The notes under the pieces were generated by a model, which saw nothing but the letters and a program-made list of their open reading frames with translations, was not told the origin of the DNA and ran no database searches. Positions 7,854 through 17,071 of a stretch of 57,098 nt of DNA are shown here, piece after piece; within the stretch, counting starts at the first letter, position 1; each line of letters begins with the position of its first letter. Position numbers and translations under genes: made by a program. The stretch covers positions 1 through 57,098 of the forward strand of contig JACRET010000018.1 of NCBI GenBank assembly GCA_016218105.1, given 5' to 3'. The stretch comes from Deltaproteobacteria bacterium (GTDB taxonomy: Bacteria > Desulfobacterota > GWC2-55-46).

Positions 7854-9638
7854 CTACTTTTCTTCCCGCCGGTTCATATATTGAAGGTTATTGTATGCGT
7901 CTTCAAAGCCAGGGCTTATGGAAAGGGCCGTCCGGAATTCAAAGGCCGCCTCATCGAGCCGCCCCAGGCTCTTGTACGCCAGCCCCAGGTTATTATGGGC
8001 CCTGTAGTTCTCGGGCTGGAGCCTTAATGTTATATTAAACTCCTCGATAGACTCCATTATCCGCCCCTTGCTTAAATAAGCAAGCCCCAGGTTATTGTGA
8101 GCGTTCGCCTTCCCGGGCTGGAATCTTACGGCATCCTCTAACTCGGTTATCGCCGCGTCCATAAGCCCCATGTCCTTATACGCTATGGCGAGGTTATAGT
8201 GCGCGTCGGCGAAGTTGGGTTTAAGCCTTACGGCGGCCTTGAACTCATCCATCGCCTTGCCTGTCTCGCCCCTCTTATAATAGACCGAGCCGAGGTTGTT
8301 GTGCACGCGCGCCTTTCCCGGGCTCTTCCGTATGGCGTCCTCCCAGAACGTTATCTCGTCTCCCCAGACATTGTTCCTTAGATATGTCGCCGCCCCGAGA
8401 GGCAGGGCTGTGGCGACGATAAGCCCGCCGGCAAGGGCGGCGGCTGAGGCCTTGATGCCAGCCTTTTCTCTCAGAAGATTTATCCCGTACAGGGAAACCC
8501 CGCCAAAGGCAAGCGCCGCCCCTATTGAAGGGAGGTAGAGCCTGTGCTCGAATATGAGGTCGTTAATCGGGATTATCGACGATTCGATGGAAATGGTCAT
8601 AAAAAACCAGATGATGCCCGCGCCGGTCAGGAGGCCGAGCGGACAGGCCTTCTTCCTTGATAAAAAGAATAGATATACCGCGCCCGCGAACAACGCGAGG
8701 AGGAATAAAAATGACAACAGCGCCTCCGGCGTGAATATGGAACGGAGTAGCGGATAATCATAATCGAGATTCTGGTTTACCGGCAATACCAGCAGCCTCA
8801 GGTAGGTTATTATCACCCTGAACTGCGTTACGAGGTAATCGTGCCTTGAAAGCGCCGTCAGATCCCTAATCTGCAACTCCCTCGTCCTCTCCCCGATATC
8901 CACCCCGCCGCCCCCGATACCCATCTCAGGGCCGAGTATTGTCAGCGGGATTATTACGAGCGTTATAAGGAACGGTATCAGGGGCAGCGCCCTCTTTTTA
9001 AACGGCCCGTCAAAGAAGGCCAGCTCATAGAGGACTACGGCAAAAGGCAGGGTAAAGCTTATCTCCTTGGTGTTCTCTGCCGCTATGGCAGAGGCAAGGG
9101 CCGCTACATAGAATACTGTCTTTTTAAAACCGCCGCCCTCATCCGCGGCCCTCCATTTAACATAGAGCACAAGAGAGAGGAGATAGAAGAGTGTCGCAAG
9201 GGAGGCGAACCTCTGCGTAGTATACGTTACGGCCTGCGTCTGGACAGGATGGGCTATGAACAGTATCGATGTTATCAGACCGAGGATGAAGCCGGTGGAG
9301 CAGGCATCCTTCATCCCTGCCTTCGCCATCCAGGGGGTTTTAAAGGTCGCCGCCACCAGGAGGTATACGAGGCATCCGTTTATTATATGGATAAAGAGGT
9401 TTACAACGTGATACCCGGTTGTATCAAGCCCTCCGGAATAGAAGTTTATCGCGAAGGAGAGATACCCCAGATATCTGGGCCCCGATGGAGGCCAGAAGTT
9501 CCCCATGTTTTTAATAAGCGGATTTCTGATGATGTACATGCCGTCATCAAATATGAAAGGGGACGAAAATGTGTTCGAGTAGATGATTACGGCAATCGCG
9601 CTTAAGATAAGGAACGCTATCAGGGAACGCTGTTTCAT
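7854..9638 (-). CDS. TMTC-like membrane glycosyltransferase with C-terminal TPRs (paralogue 3)
   Basis: This is the first gene of the tandem trio by transcription (594 residues). It has the same landmarks: F-I-F-D-D-G-M-Y-I-I, H-P-V-Q-T-Q-A-V-T-Y-T-T-Q-R and I-F-E-H-R-L-Y-L-P-S-I-G. Its four TPRs (about 440-585) are closer to a canonical consensus (A-H-N-N-L-G-L-A-Y) than those of the other two. A glycine-rich insertion, G-I-G-G-G-G-V-D-I-G near residue 255, is absent from the paralogues. The acidic D-D pair in the first loop is retained, which argues for an active enzyme. The substrate is unknown, and no nearby pilin, flagellin or polyprenyl-sugar synthase points to one. Confidence 0.75.
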   Translation of the reverse strand: MKQRSLIAFLILSAIAVIIYSNTFSSPFIFDDGMYIIRNPLIKNMGNFWPPSGPRYLGYLSFAINFYSGGLDTTGYHVVNLFIHIINGCLVYLLVAATFKTPWMAKAGMKDACSTGFILGLITSILFIAHPVQTQAVTYTTQRFASLATLFYLLSLVLYVKWRAADEGGGFKKTVFYVAALASAIAAENTKEISFTLPFAVVLYELAFFDGPFKKRALPLIPFLITLVIIPLTILGPEMGIGGGGVDIGERTRELQIRDLTALSRHDYLVTQFRVIITYLRLLVLPVNQNLDYDYPLLRSIFTPEALLSFLFLLALFAGAVYLFFLSRKKACPLGLLTGAGIIWFFMTISIESSIIPINDLIFEHRLYLPSIGAALAFGGVSLYGINLLREKAGIKASAAALAGGLIVATALPLGAATYLRNNVWGDEITFWEDAIRKSPGKARVHNNLGSVYYKRGETGKAMDEFKAAVRLKPNFADAHYNLAIAYKDMGLMDAAITELEDAVRFQPGKANAHNNLGLAYLSKGRIMESIEEFNITLRLQPENYRAHNNLGLAYKSLGRLDEAAFEFRTALSISPGFEDAYNNLQYMNRREEK

Positions 9639-9650
9639 AAGGACTAGGGG

Positions 9651-9688
9651 GTCAAAATAGAATAGGAAAGGCGCCGGAGACCGGCGCC
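9651..9688 (-). terminator. Terminator after aspS
   Basis: GGCGCCGG (9670-9677) and CCGGCGCC (9681-9688) form a perfect 8-bp stem with a 3-base loop, ten bases past the aspS stop on the minus strand. It is followed by TTTCC and a T-rich run. It would separate aspS from the glycosyltransferase trio. Confidence 0.6.
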
Positions 9689-9697
9689 ATCAATAAG

Positions 9698-11482
9698 CTA
9701 CTGGGCCTTTTTAACGACCCTGATGAATATATCGTCTAGCTGCTTCTGGTCTACCGGCGAGGGCGCCTCGCTCATCGCGCAGGTCGCCTTCTGAGTCTTT
9801 GGGAAGGCTATGCAGTCCCTGATCGACTCGGAGCCTGTTATTATCGCCATCACCCTGTCGAGCCCGAACGCTATGCCGCCGTGCGGAGGCGTGCCGTATT
9901 TAAGCGCTTCGAGGAGGAAGCCGAACCTCTCCTCGGCCTCTTCCCTGGCTATGCCCAGCATTTCGAATATCTTAGCCTGTACGTCGCTCCTGTGTATCCT
10001 TATGGAGCCGCCGCCGATCTCTGAGCCGTTGAGTACCAGGTCGTAGGCCTTCGCCCTGACGCTTAACGGGTCTGTACCCAGCTTCTCCATGTCCTCATCC
10101 ATCGGCGCCGTGAACGGGTGATGCACCGCCACATACCTCTTTTCAGCCGGGTCATACTCAAACATCGGGAACTCGGTTACCCAGACAAAGTTAAACCCTT
10201 CCTTTGGAATGATGCCGAGCCTGCCGCCGATGTTTGTCCTGAGCCTTCCAAGCACGGTGTTCGCCACACCCGCCTTGTCCGCGGCAAAAAGCAGCAGGTC
10301 GCCGGTCTTCGCCCCAAGGGCGGCTGTTATGCCGTCTTTTTCAGGGCCTGTCAGGAACTTCGCTATGGGGGACTGCCAACCCTCTTCCGTGATCTTTACC
10401 CAAGCAAGCCCCTTCGCCCCGAACGACACGGCTATCTCGGTGAGGTCATCGAGGTCTTTTCTTGAAAAGGACGCTCCGCCCTCGACGCACAGAGCCTTGA
10501 TGACGCCCTTCTTCGCAACCGCTTCGGAGAATACTTTGAAACCGGAGCCGGAAAGGATGCCCGTAAGGTCTTTCAGCTCAAGCCCGTAGCGCACATCCGG
10601 GTTGTCCACCCCGAATCTTCCGGTAGCCTCCGCGTAAGACATGCGCGGGAACGGGACTTTAAGCTCCACTCCCGCCTCCTTGAATATGCTGACGATGAGC
10701 CCTTCCATTATATTTATGACGTCTTCCCTGTCCACGAAGCTCATCTCCGCGTCTATCTGCGTGAACTCGGGCTGACGGTCGGCCCGAAGGTCTTCGTCCC
10801 TGAAGCATTTTACGATCTGAAAGTATCTGTCGAACCCCGATATCATGAGTATCTGCTTGAAGAGCTGCGGGGACTGCGGAAGCGCGTAGAAACTCCCCGG
10901 ATTGAGCCTGCTCGGCACGAGATAATCGCGCGCGCCTTCAGGCGTGCTCTTTGTCAGCACAGGCGTCTCCACCTCTATAAAGCCGTTGCCGGAGAGATAA
11001 TTCCTCGTGGCCATCGCGACCTTGTGCCTTAACACGAGCTTGCCCTGAAGCGAAGCCCTTCTCAGATCGAGATAACGGTACTTAAGCCTTGTCATCTCGG
11101 AGACATCGGTGTCATCTTCTATCATGAACGGGAGCGGGGCGGAGTCATTGAGGACGAGTATCTCCGTTACCGCGATCTCGACCTGGCCCGTCTTGAGGTT
11201 AGGGTTCTCTGTCCCCTCAGGCCTCCTCTGGACTGCGCCTTTTACGGCTATGACGAACTCGTTCCTTAAATCGTGCGCCTTGGCATGTACCGCGCCCTCT
11301 TTCTCAGGATTGAATACAAGCTGCACCAACCCTTCCCTGTCCCTCAGGTCTATAAATATCAGTCCGCCGTGGTCCCTTCTCCTCTGGACCCAGCCCATCA
11401 GCCTGATCTCTTTATTTATATCCGCCGCGGAAACCTCGCCGCAATAGCAGCTCCTCCGCCAGCCAGCCATTTTCTCTAACAA
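9698..11482 (-). CDS. aspS: Aspartate--tRNA ligase
   Basis: A class II aminoacyl-tRNA synthetase that charges tRNA-Asp (594 residues, normal for the bacterial type). The N-terminal OB-fold anticodon-binding domain (about 15-115) is followed by the catalytic core. Motif 2 is [14 protein letters not shown] at residues 227-240, and motif 3 is [11 protein letters not shown] near residue 545. The bacterial insertion domain lies between them. The start is taken as the TTG at 11480-11482 because GGAGGG lies six bases upstream; an ATG four codons later would leave that site too far away. Whether it also makes Asp-tRNA-Asn cannot be read from the sequence. Confidence 0.95.
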   Translation of the reverse strand: MLEKMAGWRRSCYCGEVSAADINKEIRLMGWVQRRRDHGGLIFIDLRDREGLVQLVFNPEKEGAVHAKAHDLRNEFVIAVKGAVQRRPEGTENPNLKTGQVEIAVTEILVLNDSAPLPFMIEDDTDVSEMTRLKYRYLDLRRASLQGKLVLRHKVAMATRNYLSGNGFIEVETPVLTKSTPEGARDYLVPSRLNPGSFYALPQSPQLFKQILMISGFDRYFQIVKCFRDEDLRADRQPEFTQIDAEMSFVDREDVINIMEGLIVSIFKEAGVELKVPFPRMSYAEATGRFGVDNPDVRYGLELKDLTGILSGSGFKVFSEAVAKKGVIKALCVEGGASFSRKDLDDLTEIAVSFGAKGLAWVKITEEGWQSPIAKFLTGPEKDGITAALGAKTGDLLLFAADKAGVANTVLGRLRTNIGGRLGIIPKEGFNFVWVTEFPMFEYDPAEKRYVAVHHPFTAPMDEDMEKLGTDPLSVRAKAYDLVLNGSEIGGGSIRIHRSDVQAKIFEMLGIAREEAEERFGFLLEALKYGTPPHGGIAFGLDRVMAIITGSESIRDCIAFPKTQKATCAMSEAPSPVDQKQLDDIFIRVVKKAQ

Positions 11483-11689
11483 TTTAAACCCTCCGTGATT
11501 GCAAGAATGAAAATTTGAGCTATCATTATCCCTAATATCAAAAAAAGACGTGCCGTCTGTCCCGGAACAAAAAAATAAATTCTCCCCTGCCTGTTCCAGA
11601 AGCTACGAAAAACAAAGGGGATTTGACTTTATATCACATCCATTCGATCTTTTCAATTTATTAGAAATTCAAAAACTTAAATTTTTAGC
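11483..11689. other. Intergenic region between aspS and the cytochrome operon
   Basis: AT-rich leader between two divergent units. I see no coding region or stable RNA. The promoter of the cytochrome genes follows at 11690. Confidence 0.5.
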
Positions 11690-11720
11690 TTGACAGTAAC
11701 CATGTAGAACGGGCTATAAT
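11690..11720 (+). promoter_or_regulatory. Sigma70 promoter of the cytochrome operon
   Basis: Perfect hexamers TTGACA (11690-11695) and TATAAT (11715-11720) are separated by 19 bases, two longer than ideal. A spacer of that length often means an activator is needed. The first cytochrome ATG is at 11784, with AAGGAGG six bases before it. Confidence 0.7.
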
Positions 11721-11783
11721 CGCAACAATTATAACCCCATACAACCAAATAAGTCTGGGAAAAATCAATCAAGGAGGCAATCA

Positions 11784-12158
11784 ATGAAGAGAACTAGCTT
11801 CTGGATTCTCCTCCTGACTTGTATCGGTATGGCTGCGGGTCTGTTTTTGGCAAACACAGGCCACGCGGAATACGGGGACATCGTCCTTAACAGCAAGTCA
11901 GAGAGCATGGAAAAGGCAGGAGTGAGCCCGGTAGTATTCCCCCACTGGTTTCACAGGATCAGATTCAAATGCAAGGTATGCCACGAAGATATTTTTATCA
12001 TCAAAAAAGGGGCCAACGATATTAATATGACGGCCATCATGAACGGCGAGTTCTGCGGCAAGTGCCATAACGGCCTTGTAGCCTGGGAGCCGCTGTACTG
12101 TGAAAGGTGCCATTCCTACAAGGGCAGCAATCCGAACGCACCAACAAATCAGAATTAA
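11784..12158 (+). CDS. Triheme c7-type cytochrome (first of three)
   Basis: A 124-residue exported cytochrome. Residues 1-28 are a signal peptide (basic start, hydrophobic core, A-N-T-G-H-A cleavage region). Three CxxCH heme sites lie at 63-67, 91-95 and 106-110. Histidines 54 and 57 in F-P-H-W-F-H are likely distal ligands. Only two spare histidines remain in the mature protein for three hemes, while a Met before the second site (I-N-M-T-A-I-M) is shared with both neighbours. The spacing matches the small triheme c7 family of periplasmic electron carriers. Strong Shine-Dalgarno. The partner reductase is not in the window. Confidence 0.85.
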   Translation: MKRTSFWILLLTCIGMAAGLFLANTGHAEYGDIVLNSKSESMEKAGVSPVVFPHWFHRIRFKCKVCHEDIFIIKKGANDINMTAIMNGEFCGKCHNGLVAWEPLYCERCHSYKGSNPNAPTNQN

Positions 12159-12194
12159 AAAAATTTGAGGACAGTACGAAAGGAGGATCACTAA

Positions 12195-12860
12195 ATGAAA
12201 GCATCCTGTAAGCCCGTGAAGGTTGCCCTCCTATTCTCGCTCATGTTCATCTTCGGCTTTGCCGTTAACGGTTCTTTTAATCCGGCTGAAGGCGCGGCTA
12301 AAACAAAGAACGATGCAGCGGCCAAGAAAAGCGAGAAAGGCGCAACAGAACAGAAGCTCGACCCCACAGATACAACAAGCGTGATATACCTTGACACAGC
12401 GGGAAAACCCGCCGGTGTCGGCGATCCCACAAAGCCCCCCTCAATGGCTTACAAGTCAGGCCAGGGCTGGCATCCGCAGGCCCTTTCAGCCACAGGGCTT
12501 CCCAAGGACAGGTACGGTCTCATAGACTGGGCCAAGATCGTAAGGGAGAACATCGTAAAGCCGAGGCCTTCACTCGATCCTGCTGAAGAGGAAATGCCTC
12601 CCCTTAAGATGGATGTGCTCATACCCGCAAAGGGAGATTTCGTAAACGACGTTATCTACCCGCACGAGATGCATACTTACTGGCTCAAGTGCGAAGTCTG
12701 CCACCCCGGCATATTCGTACCGGCGAAGGGCACCAACCCCATGTCGATGATCGAGATCGCCCAGGGCCAGTGGTGCGGAAGATGCCACGGTAAGGTAGCT
12801 TTCCCGCTTACAGACTGCAACAGGTGCCATACTTCACCCAAGAACAAAGCAGCGAAGTAG
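12195..12860 (+). CDS. Triheme c7-type cytochrome with long N-terminal extension (second of three)
   Basis: A 221-residue exported protein. The N-terminal signal or anchor (about 1-34) is followed by a Lys/Ala-rich stretch (35-55) and an otherwise unrecognised region (56-150). The C-terminal 70 residues are a triheme domain: histidines 157 and 160 in Y-P-H-E-M-H, then CxxCH at 166-170, 194-198 and 208-212, with a conserved Met (M-S-M) between the first and second sites. The extension may be a linker holding the heme domain away from the membrane or a partner-binding region. An AGGAGG lies about seven bases before the ATG. It starts 36 bases after the first cytochrome and ends 3 bases before the third. 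Confidence 0.85.
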   Translation: MKASCKPVKVALLFSLMFIFGFAVNGSFNPAEGAAKTKNDAAAKKSEKGATEQKLDPTDTTSVIYLDTAGKPAGVGDPTKPPSMAYKSGQGWHPQALSATGLPKDRYGLIDWAKIVRENIVKPRPSLDPAEEEMPPLKMDVLIPAKGDFVNDVIYPHEMHTYWLKCEVCHPGIFVPAKGTNPMSMIEIAQGQWCGRCHGKVAFPLTDCNRCHTSPKNKAAK

Positions 12861-12863
12861 GCT

Positions 12864-13202
12864 ATGGCAAAGTGGCGTATAATAGCCTTGGCATTTATAT
12901 TGACCGTGCCTGCCTCCGCTTTCGGCGGGCTCGGCAATATGAAGCTGGATTCGAAAGTTGATTCAATGCATAAGGCTGGGGTAGGGCCGGTAGTATTCCC
13001 CCACGACAGGCATGAAAAGGCTTTTAAATGCAATGCTTGCCATCCGAAGATATTTAAAGAGAAACGCGGGGAGAACAACATCTCCATGAAGTTCAACATG
13101 GAAGGCAAGTTCTGCGGTTCCCCAAATTGCCACAACAGCCCCAAGACTTTCCCGCTTTTTGAATGCGCAAAATGCCACACAGAAATAAGGGCGGCGAAGT
13201 AG
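12864..13202 (+). CDS. Triheme c7-type cytochrome with a CX4CH site (third of three)
   Basis: A 112-residue exported cytochrome. The signal peptide is about 1-20 (P-A-S-A-F). Heme sites are CxxCH at 56-60, C-G-S-P-N-C-H at 84-90 (CX4CH, two residues longer than usual) and CxxCH at 101-105. Distal histidines 47 and 50 lie in F-P-H-D-R-H, and a conserved Met lies in I-S-M-K-F-N-M. CX4CH sites are known in some cytochromes c3 and still bind heme. The gene follows the second cytochrome by 3 bases. Its stop codon lies inside the loop of the operon terminator. Confidence 0.85.
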   Translation: MAKWRIIALAFILTVPASAFGGLGNMKLDSKVDSMHKAGVGPVVFPHDRHEKAFKCNACHPKIFKEKRGENNISMKFNMEGKFCGSPNCHNSPKTFPLFECAKCHTEIRAAK

Positions 13203-13217
13203 CCGCCCTTATTTTTT
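13187..13217 (+). terminator. Terminator of the cytochrome operon
   Basis: AAGGGCGGC (13187-13195) pairs with GCCGCCCTT (13202-13210) around a 6-base loop, followed by six T residues (13212-13217). The TAG stop of the last cytochrome overlaps the loop. Confidence 0.85.
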
Positions 13218-13393
13218 CTCTCTCCGAGCCCCGTCAGACCAATCACAAAATCAGATTTGCAGGATGATGTTCCCCTGGTCCATCAGAAACACCCGCTCTT
13301 AAAAAGCCCGGCCCAAGCCTGGGATTGCCGGGAAGGTACTTGTCTTTTATAAACTTAAGCTTTGACCTGCTGGATTTTAAACCGGTCGCCCGA

Positions 13394-14131
13394 TTAAAGC
13401 TCGGAGGCCGCGTCCTTGTCAACAAACCACAGGAGCTTTCCGGGCCTGGCCATCTGCGCCGGATATATCGCCTCCGTTCCCTTAAGCACCTCTCTCAATA
13501 TCCCGGCCTTTTCCTTGCCTGAGACCAGGAAAATCCCCATGGAGGCATTGTTAATTACCGGAAGCGTTGCCGTTATTCTGAATGCGCTTAATTTGTCTAC
13601 GTAATTATCGATAATGAGCCTCTCGCTCTCAAAGAGCGCCTTTGAGGCCGGGAATAACGAAAGCGTATGCCCGTCGTTCCCAAGGCCCAGGAGGACAAGG
13701 TCGAAGACAGGGAAGGCGCTGGCCGGGATATTAAAGAAGCCTCTTATCTCATCCTCGTAGGCTTTTGCCGAGACCGAGGGCTCTATTTCGCCCTTTATCC
13801 TGTGGATGTTCCTCTCCGGGATCGACACCTTTGAAATGAGGGAATCGTAGGCCATCTTGTAATTCGACTCTCTGCTTTCCGGCCCTACGCACCTCTCATC
13901 CCCCCAGAAAAGATGCACCTTTTCCCACGGTATCTTATCTTTAAAATCCGTCCCCAGCAGCCTGTAGAGGCGCTCTGGCGTCTTCCCGCCGGACAGGATC
14001 ACAGTAAAGAGACCCTTCGCCTTCACCCTTTTTTCGCAAGTCTCAACGAAGGTCTCCGCCGCGACCCTGCTCATCTCCTCGGGGCTGGCGTAGATATACA
14101 CATAGACATACAGGCGTTTTGTCTTATCCAT
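13394..14131 (-). CDS. pgl: 6-phosphogluconolactonase
   Basis: Hydrolyses 6-phosphogluconolactone to 6-phosphogluconate, step two of the oxidative pentose-phosphate pathway. The 245-residue protein belongs to the DevB/SOL family: S-G-G-K-T-P-E-R-L-Y near residue 45, W-G-D-E-R-C-V near 75, S-N-Y-K-M-A-Y, and L-G-L-G-N-D-G-H-T-L-S-L-F-P near 145 with the catalytic His. I placed the start at the ATG at 14129-14131 (M-D-K-T-K-R). The frame stays open upstream, but those residues look non-coding. It lies 303 bases after glk on the same strand, so it may be a separate transcript. Confidence 0.9.
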   Translation of the reverse strand: MDKTKRLYVYVYIYASPEEMSRVAAETFVETCEKRVKAKGLFTVILSGGKTPERLYRLLGTDFKDKIPWEKVHLFWGDERCVGPESRESNYKMAYDSLISKVSIPERNIHRIKGEIEPSVSAKAYEDEIRGFFNIPASAFPVFDLVLLGLGNDGHTLSLFPASKALFESERLIIDNYVDKLSAFRITATLPVINNASMGIFLVSGKEKAGILREVLKGTEAIYPAQMARPGKLLWFVDKDAASEL

Positions 14132-14434
14132 TATGTATCCATAAATAAATGAACCACCCTGCAGCACGCTACGGGGCGGCCTCAAAAATCTTCCCTCTCG
14201 AAGAATGGGAAGGATGGTGAAGATTAATTTCAGTCTGGTAAAGCATAAAAATCTGAAAATAACTAAAGTAGTACCCGTTCCACGAACGGGCCGGAAAACT
14301 GAAAGATTTACTTGAACATGCATCGCGAGCGAACAAAAATATAACATCCTTACACTTTAAAGCCTTCCCTCTGCTTGCGAGGCAATAGGACGCGGCCTCT
14401 GCCTTTTGACATAATCTGCCTGAGAGGCAGACTC
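14132..14434. other. Gap between glk and pgl
   Basis: No gene is supported. A perfect hairpin CCCGTTC/GAACGGG with a 3-base loop lies at 14274-14290 but has no T-tract on the minus strand. Nothing else recognisable was seen. Confidence 0.4.
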
Positions 14435-15460
14435 CTAGCCGAAATCTATCGAACTTAGACTTCTTTTCCCGCCTGAAGATATGGCACGCGCGGCACATAG
14501 GGCCGCGCCCATAAGGCCTGTCTTCGGGTTCAGTATCACTCGCACCGGCATCCTGGACAATAATTCCTCGAACCTGCCTTTTTTCCTGAAAGCGTCCATA
14601 AAGACCGGTGATTTCAGTCCCTTCAAGAGCTTCGGGGCTATGCCGCCGCCGATATATAATCCGCCCGAGGACATGGACTTGAGCGCGAGGTTGCCAGCCT
14701 CGGCCCCGTATGCGGAAAGGAAGAGATTCAAGGCATCCCTGCAATTGCCGTCAGTGCCGGCCTCGGCCTCTTCCGCAATGACCGCCGAGGCGTCTTCTTG
14801 CTCGAAGCGTTTTTTGATGCGCTCCGCTTCACCTTTCCTGCCGCTGACAAAATTATAGATATTAACGAGGCCCGGCCCCGATATGACCCTCTCATAGCTC
14901 ACGTGCCCGTATTTCCCGATGAGATATTCGAGGAGTTCTATCTCCGTACGGTTCCTCGGAGCGAAGTCCGCGTGCCCGCCTTCAGAGCCTGACGGCATAA
15001 GCTCCTTCCCGTCCCAAAACATTATTGCTTCTCCGAGTCCGGTGCCGGCGGCTATCAGGGCGCGGTTCCCCTCTCTTTCAACCCCCGCCTGCAGGACGTA
15101 AAAATCCTTCTCTTTAAGGAGCTCCACACCCGAGGCAGTGGCTACAAGGTCGTTTATAAGCTTCAGCTCTCCTATCCCGAACCTCTTTTTTATCGCTTCG
15201 CCGTCCACGATCCAGGGTAGATTCGTAAGACTGCAGCGGTTCCCTTCGACCGGGCAGGCGATCCCGAAAAAAGCGGACTTTACGTCCATGCCTTCCCCAA
15301 GGAACGCTCTGATAATCGCCTCAGGAGAGTCGAAGTTAGCGTTTATGAACGAATCTTCCCGCACAAGCCCGAGGGCCTGTCCTTTATCAATAAAGAGCCC
15401 CAAATAGGTCTTTGTGCCGCCTATGTCCCCCGCCAGGATGAACCCGTTTTGTTTACCCAT
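14435..15460 (-). CDS. glk: Glucokinase
   Basis: Phosphorylates glucose with ATP to give glucose 6-phosphate for the enzymes encoded alongside. The 341-residue protein is of the proteobacterial Glk type. The phosphate-binding loop G-D-I-G-G-T-K-T lies near residue 12, the sugar-binding L-P-W-I-V-D-G and catalytic I-N-D-L-V-A follow, then A-A-G-T-G-L-G-E-A, and E-G-G-H-A-D-F-A-P-R near 180. It lacks the zinc-binding motif of ROK kinases. Its start overlaps the end of zwf by 8 bases, so the two are translationally coupled. A GGAG site lies five bases before the ATG. Confidence 0.93.
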   Translation of the reverse strand: MGKQNGFILAGDIGGTKTYLGLFIDKGQALGLVREDSFINANFDSPEAIIRAFLGEGMDVKSAFFGIACPVEGNRCSLTNLPWIVDGEAIKKRFGIGELKLINDLVATASGVELLKEKDFYVLQAGVEREGNRALIAAGTGLGEAIMFWDGKELMPSGSEGGHADFAPRNRTEIELLEYLIGKYGHVSYERVISGPGLVNIYNFVSGRKGEAERIKKRFEQEDASAVIAEEAEAGTDGNCRDALNLFLSAYGAEAGNLALKSMSSGGLYIGGGIAPKLLKGLKSPVFMDAFRKKGRFEELLSRMPVRVILNPKTGLMGAALCAARAISSGGKRSLSSIDFG

Positions 15461-17030
15461 CGTCTCTCCAGCTCCTGCCTTCCCTGGTGATGAACTTATC
15501 CGCCTCCACGGGGCCTGAACTTCCCGCCCTGTAAAGATTCACTTCCGGCGCGCCTGCGTACCCGCTCTCAATAAAATCGAGCATGGGCGTAAGGAAGGCC
15601 CAGCTAAGCTCAGCCCCGTCCTTTCTCACAAAAAGGGTCTTGTCCCCAAGCATGCAGTCAAGGAGCACCCTCTCGTAAGCTCCGAGCGTAAGCCCTTTAT
15701 ATCCCTCAGTATAAGAAAAATCCATAAATACGTCCCGCAGACATACCCTTGACCCCGGGTTTTTTGTGTGGAATCTAAGCTGGATCCGCTCTTCAGGCTG
15801 TATCTTGAGGATCAGGGTATTCGGGCCTATGTCTTCTTTCAGGGTCTCCCTGAACAAGCGGTGGGGTACGCTCTTGAACTGTATCGCGACCTCGGAAAAC
15901 CGTTTATTAAGCCTCTTGCCAGACCGGATATAGAAGGGCACATCCTGCCATCTCCAGTTATCTATAAACAACTTCATCGCGGCGTATGTCGGAACCTCGG
16001 AGTCCTTCGCGACCCCTTCCTCTTCCCTGTAACCAGGGACAAGCCTGCCGTCCACCTCGCCTTCCACATACTGCCCCAGGACGAGCCAGTTGTTTATTTC
16101 ATTCAATGGAACCGGCCTTAACGCCCTGAGCACCTTTATCTTCTCATCCCTTACCAGCTCCGGGTCGTATATCGAAGGCGGCTCCATCGCCGCCAGGGCA
16201 AGCACCTGCAGGATATGGTTCTGGAACATATCACGCAAGACACCTGCCTGCTCATAATACCCCGCCCTCTTTTCAATCCCGTTCGTCTCCGCCACCGTTA
16301 TCTGTACGTGATCGATATACCTTCTGTTCCATAAGGGCTCGAATATCGCGTTCGCGAACCGCAGCATCAATATATTCTGCACCGTCTCTTTTCCGAGATA
16401 GTGGTCTATCCTGAAGACTTGTTCCTCGGTGAAATTACGAAGCACCACGCTGTCCAGCGCGCGTGCGCTTTCCAGGTCACGGCCGGACGGCTTTTCGATC
16501 ACGACCCTGGCCTGGTTCTCCCCGTTACCGGAAAGCCCCGAGGCTTTTATCGATTCGATTATGCCTTCGTAAACGGAAGGAGGGGTGGCGAGATAAAAAA
16601 TACGGTTGCCGTTTGTGCCGTGCGCCCGCTCTTTTTCGGCTATGAGCCTGCCCGCCTCTTCGAGCGCCTTTATATCCGTATAATCCACGGTTTTATAATA
16701 GAGCTTCTTTGAGAACCTCTCCCATATGGCCTCATCGAACCCGCCCGCCTCGCGCAGCGCCGCCTCGATCATCCGCCTGAACGAATCCGAGTCCATCTCC
16801 GTTCTCGCCATGCCCATTATGAAAAAATTCTCGGTCAGTATCTTTGAGCGCGTGAGCTTGAAGAGCGCGGGCATGATCTTGCGCCTCGCCAGGTCGCCCG
16901 AGGCCCCGAAGATTATCATCGCGGCAGGGCCTGGATAGAACTCTTCGCAGGGCTCGCCCGTCGGCTCTATCTTTCCTATCCTGATTGTCTGAGGAGGGTC
17001 GTTCCGGTATTTATCATCTTTGAGGGACAT
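15453..17030 (-). CDS. zwf: Glucose-6-phosphate 1-dehydrogenase
   Basis: Oxidises glucose 6-phosphate to 6-phosphogluconolactone with NADP+ or NAD+. At 525 residues it is slightly longer than usual because of an N-terminal extension of about 30. The dinucleotide-binding G-A-S-G-D-L-A-R-R-K lies near residue 40, and the signature R-I-D-H-Y-L-G-K-E near 210 contains the catalytic region. The T-K-N-P-G-S-R and F-D-M-segments of the C-terminal domain are recognisable. It lies between gnd and glk, overlapping glk by 8 bases. A GGAG lies ten bases before the ATG. Confidence 0.95.
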   Translation of the reverse strand: MSLKDDKYRNDPPQTIRIGKIEPTGEPCEEFYPGPAAMIIFGASGDLARRKIMPALFKLTRSKILTENFFIMGMARTEMDSDSFRRMIEAALREAGGFDEAIWERFSKKLYYKTVDYTDIKALEEAGRLIAEKERAHGTNGNRIFYLATPPSVYEGIIESIKASGLSGNGENQARVVIEKPSGRDLESARALDSVVLRNFTEEQVFRIDHYLGKETVQNILMLRFANAIFEPLWNRRYIDHVQITVAETNGIEKRAGYYEQAGVLRDMFQNHILQVLALAAMEPPSIYDPELVRDEKIKVLRALRPVPLNEINNWLVLGQYVEGEVDGRLVPGYREEEGVAKDSEVPTYAAMKLFIDNWRWQDVPFYIRSGKRLNKRFSEVAIQFKSVPHRLFRETLKEDIGPNTLILKIQPEERIQLRFHTKNPGSRVCLRDVFMDFSYTEGYKGLTLGAYERVLLDCMLGDKTLFVRKDGAELSWAFLTPMLDFIESGYAGAPEVNLYRAGSSGPVEADKFITREGRSWRDDG

Positions 17031-17071
17031 AAAAGAGCGGCTCCGGTAGAGATATCTGGGAATGTGAAAAA

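Noticed and set aside
14132..14347. Upstream extension of pgl by 72 codons
   Set aside because: The residues do not resemble the family. The usual N-terminus begins at the ATG at 14131.
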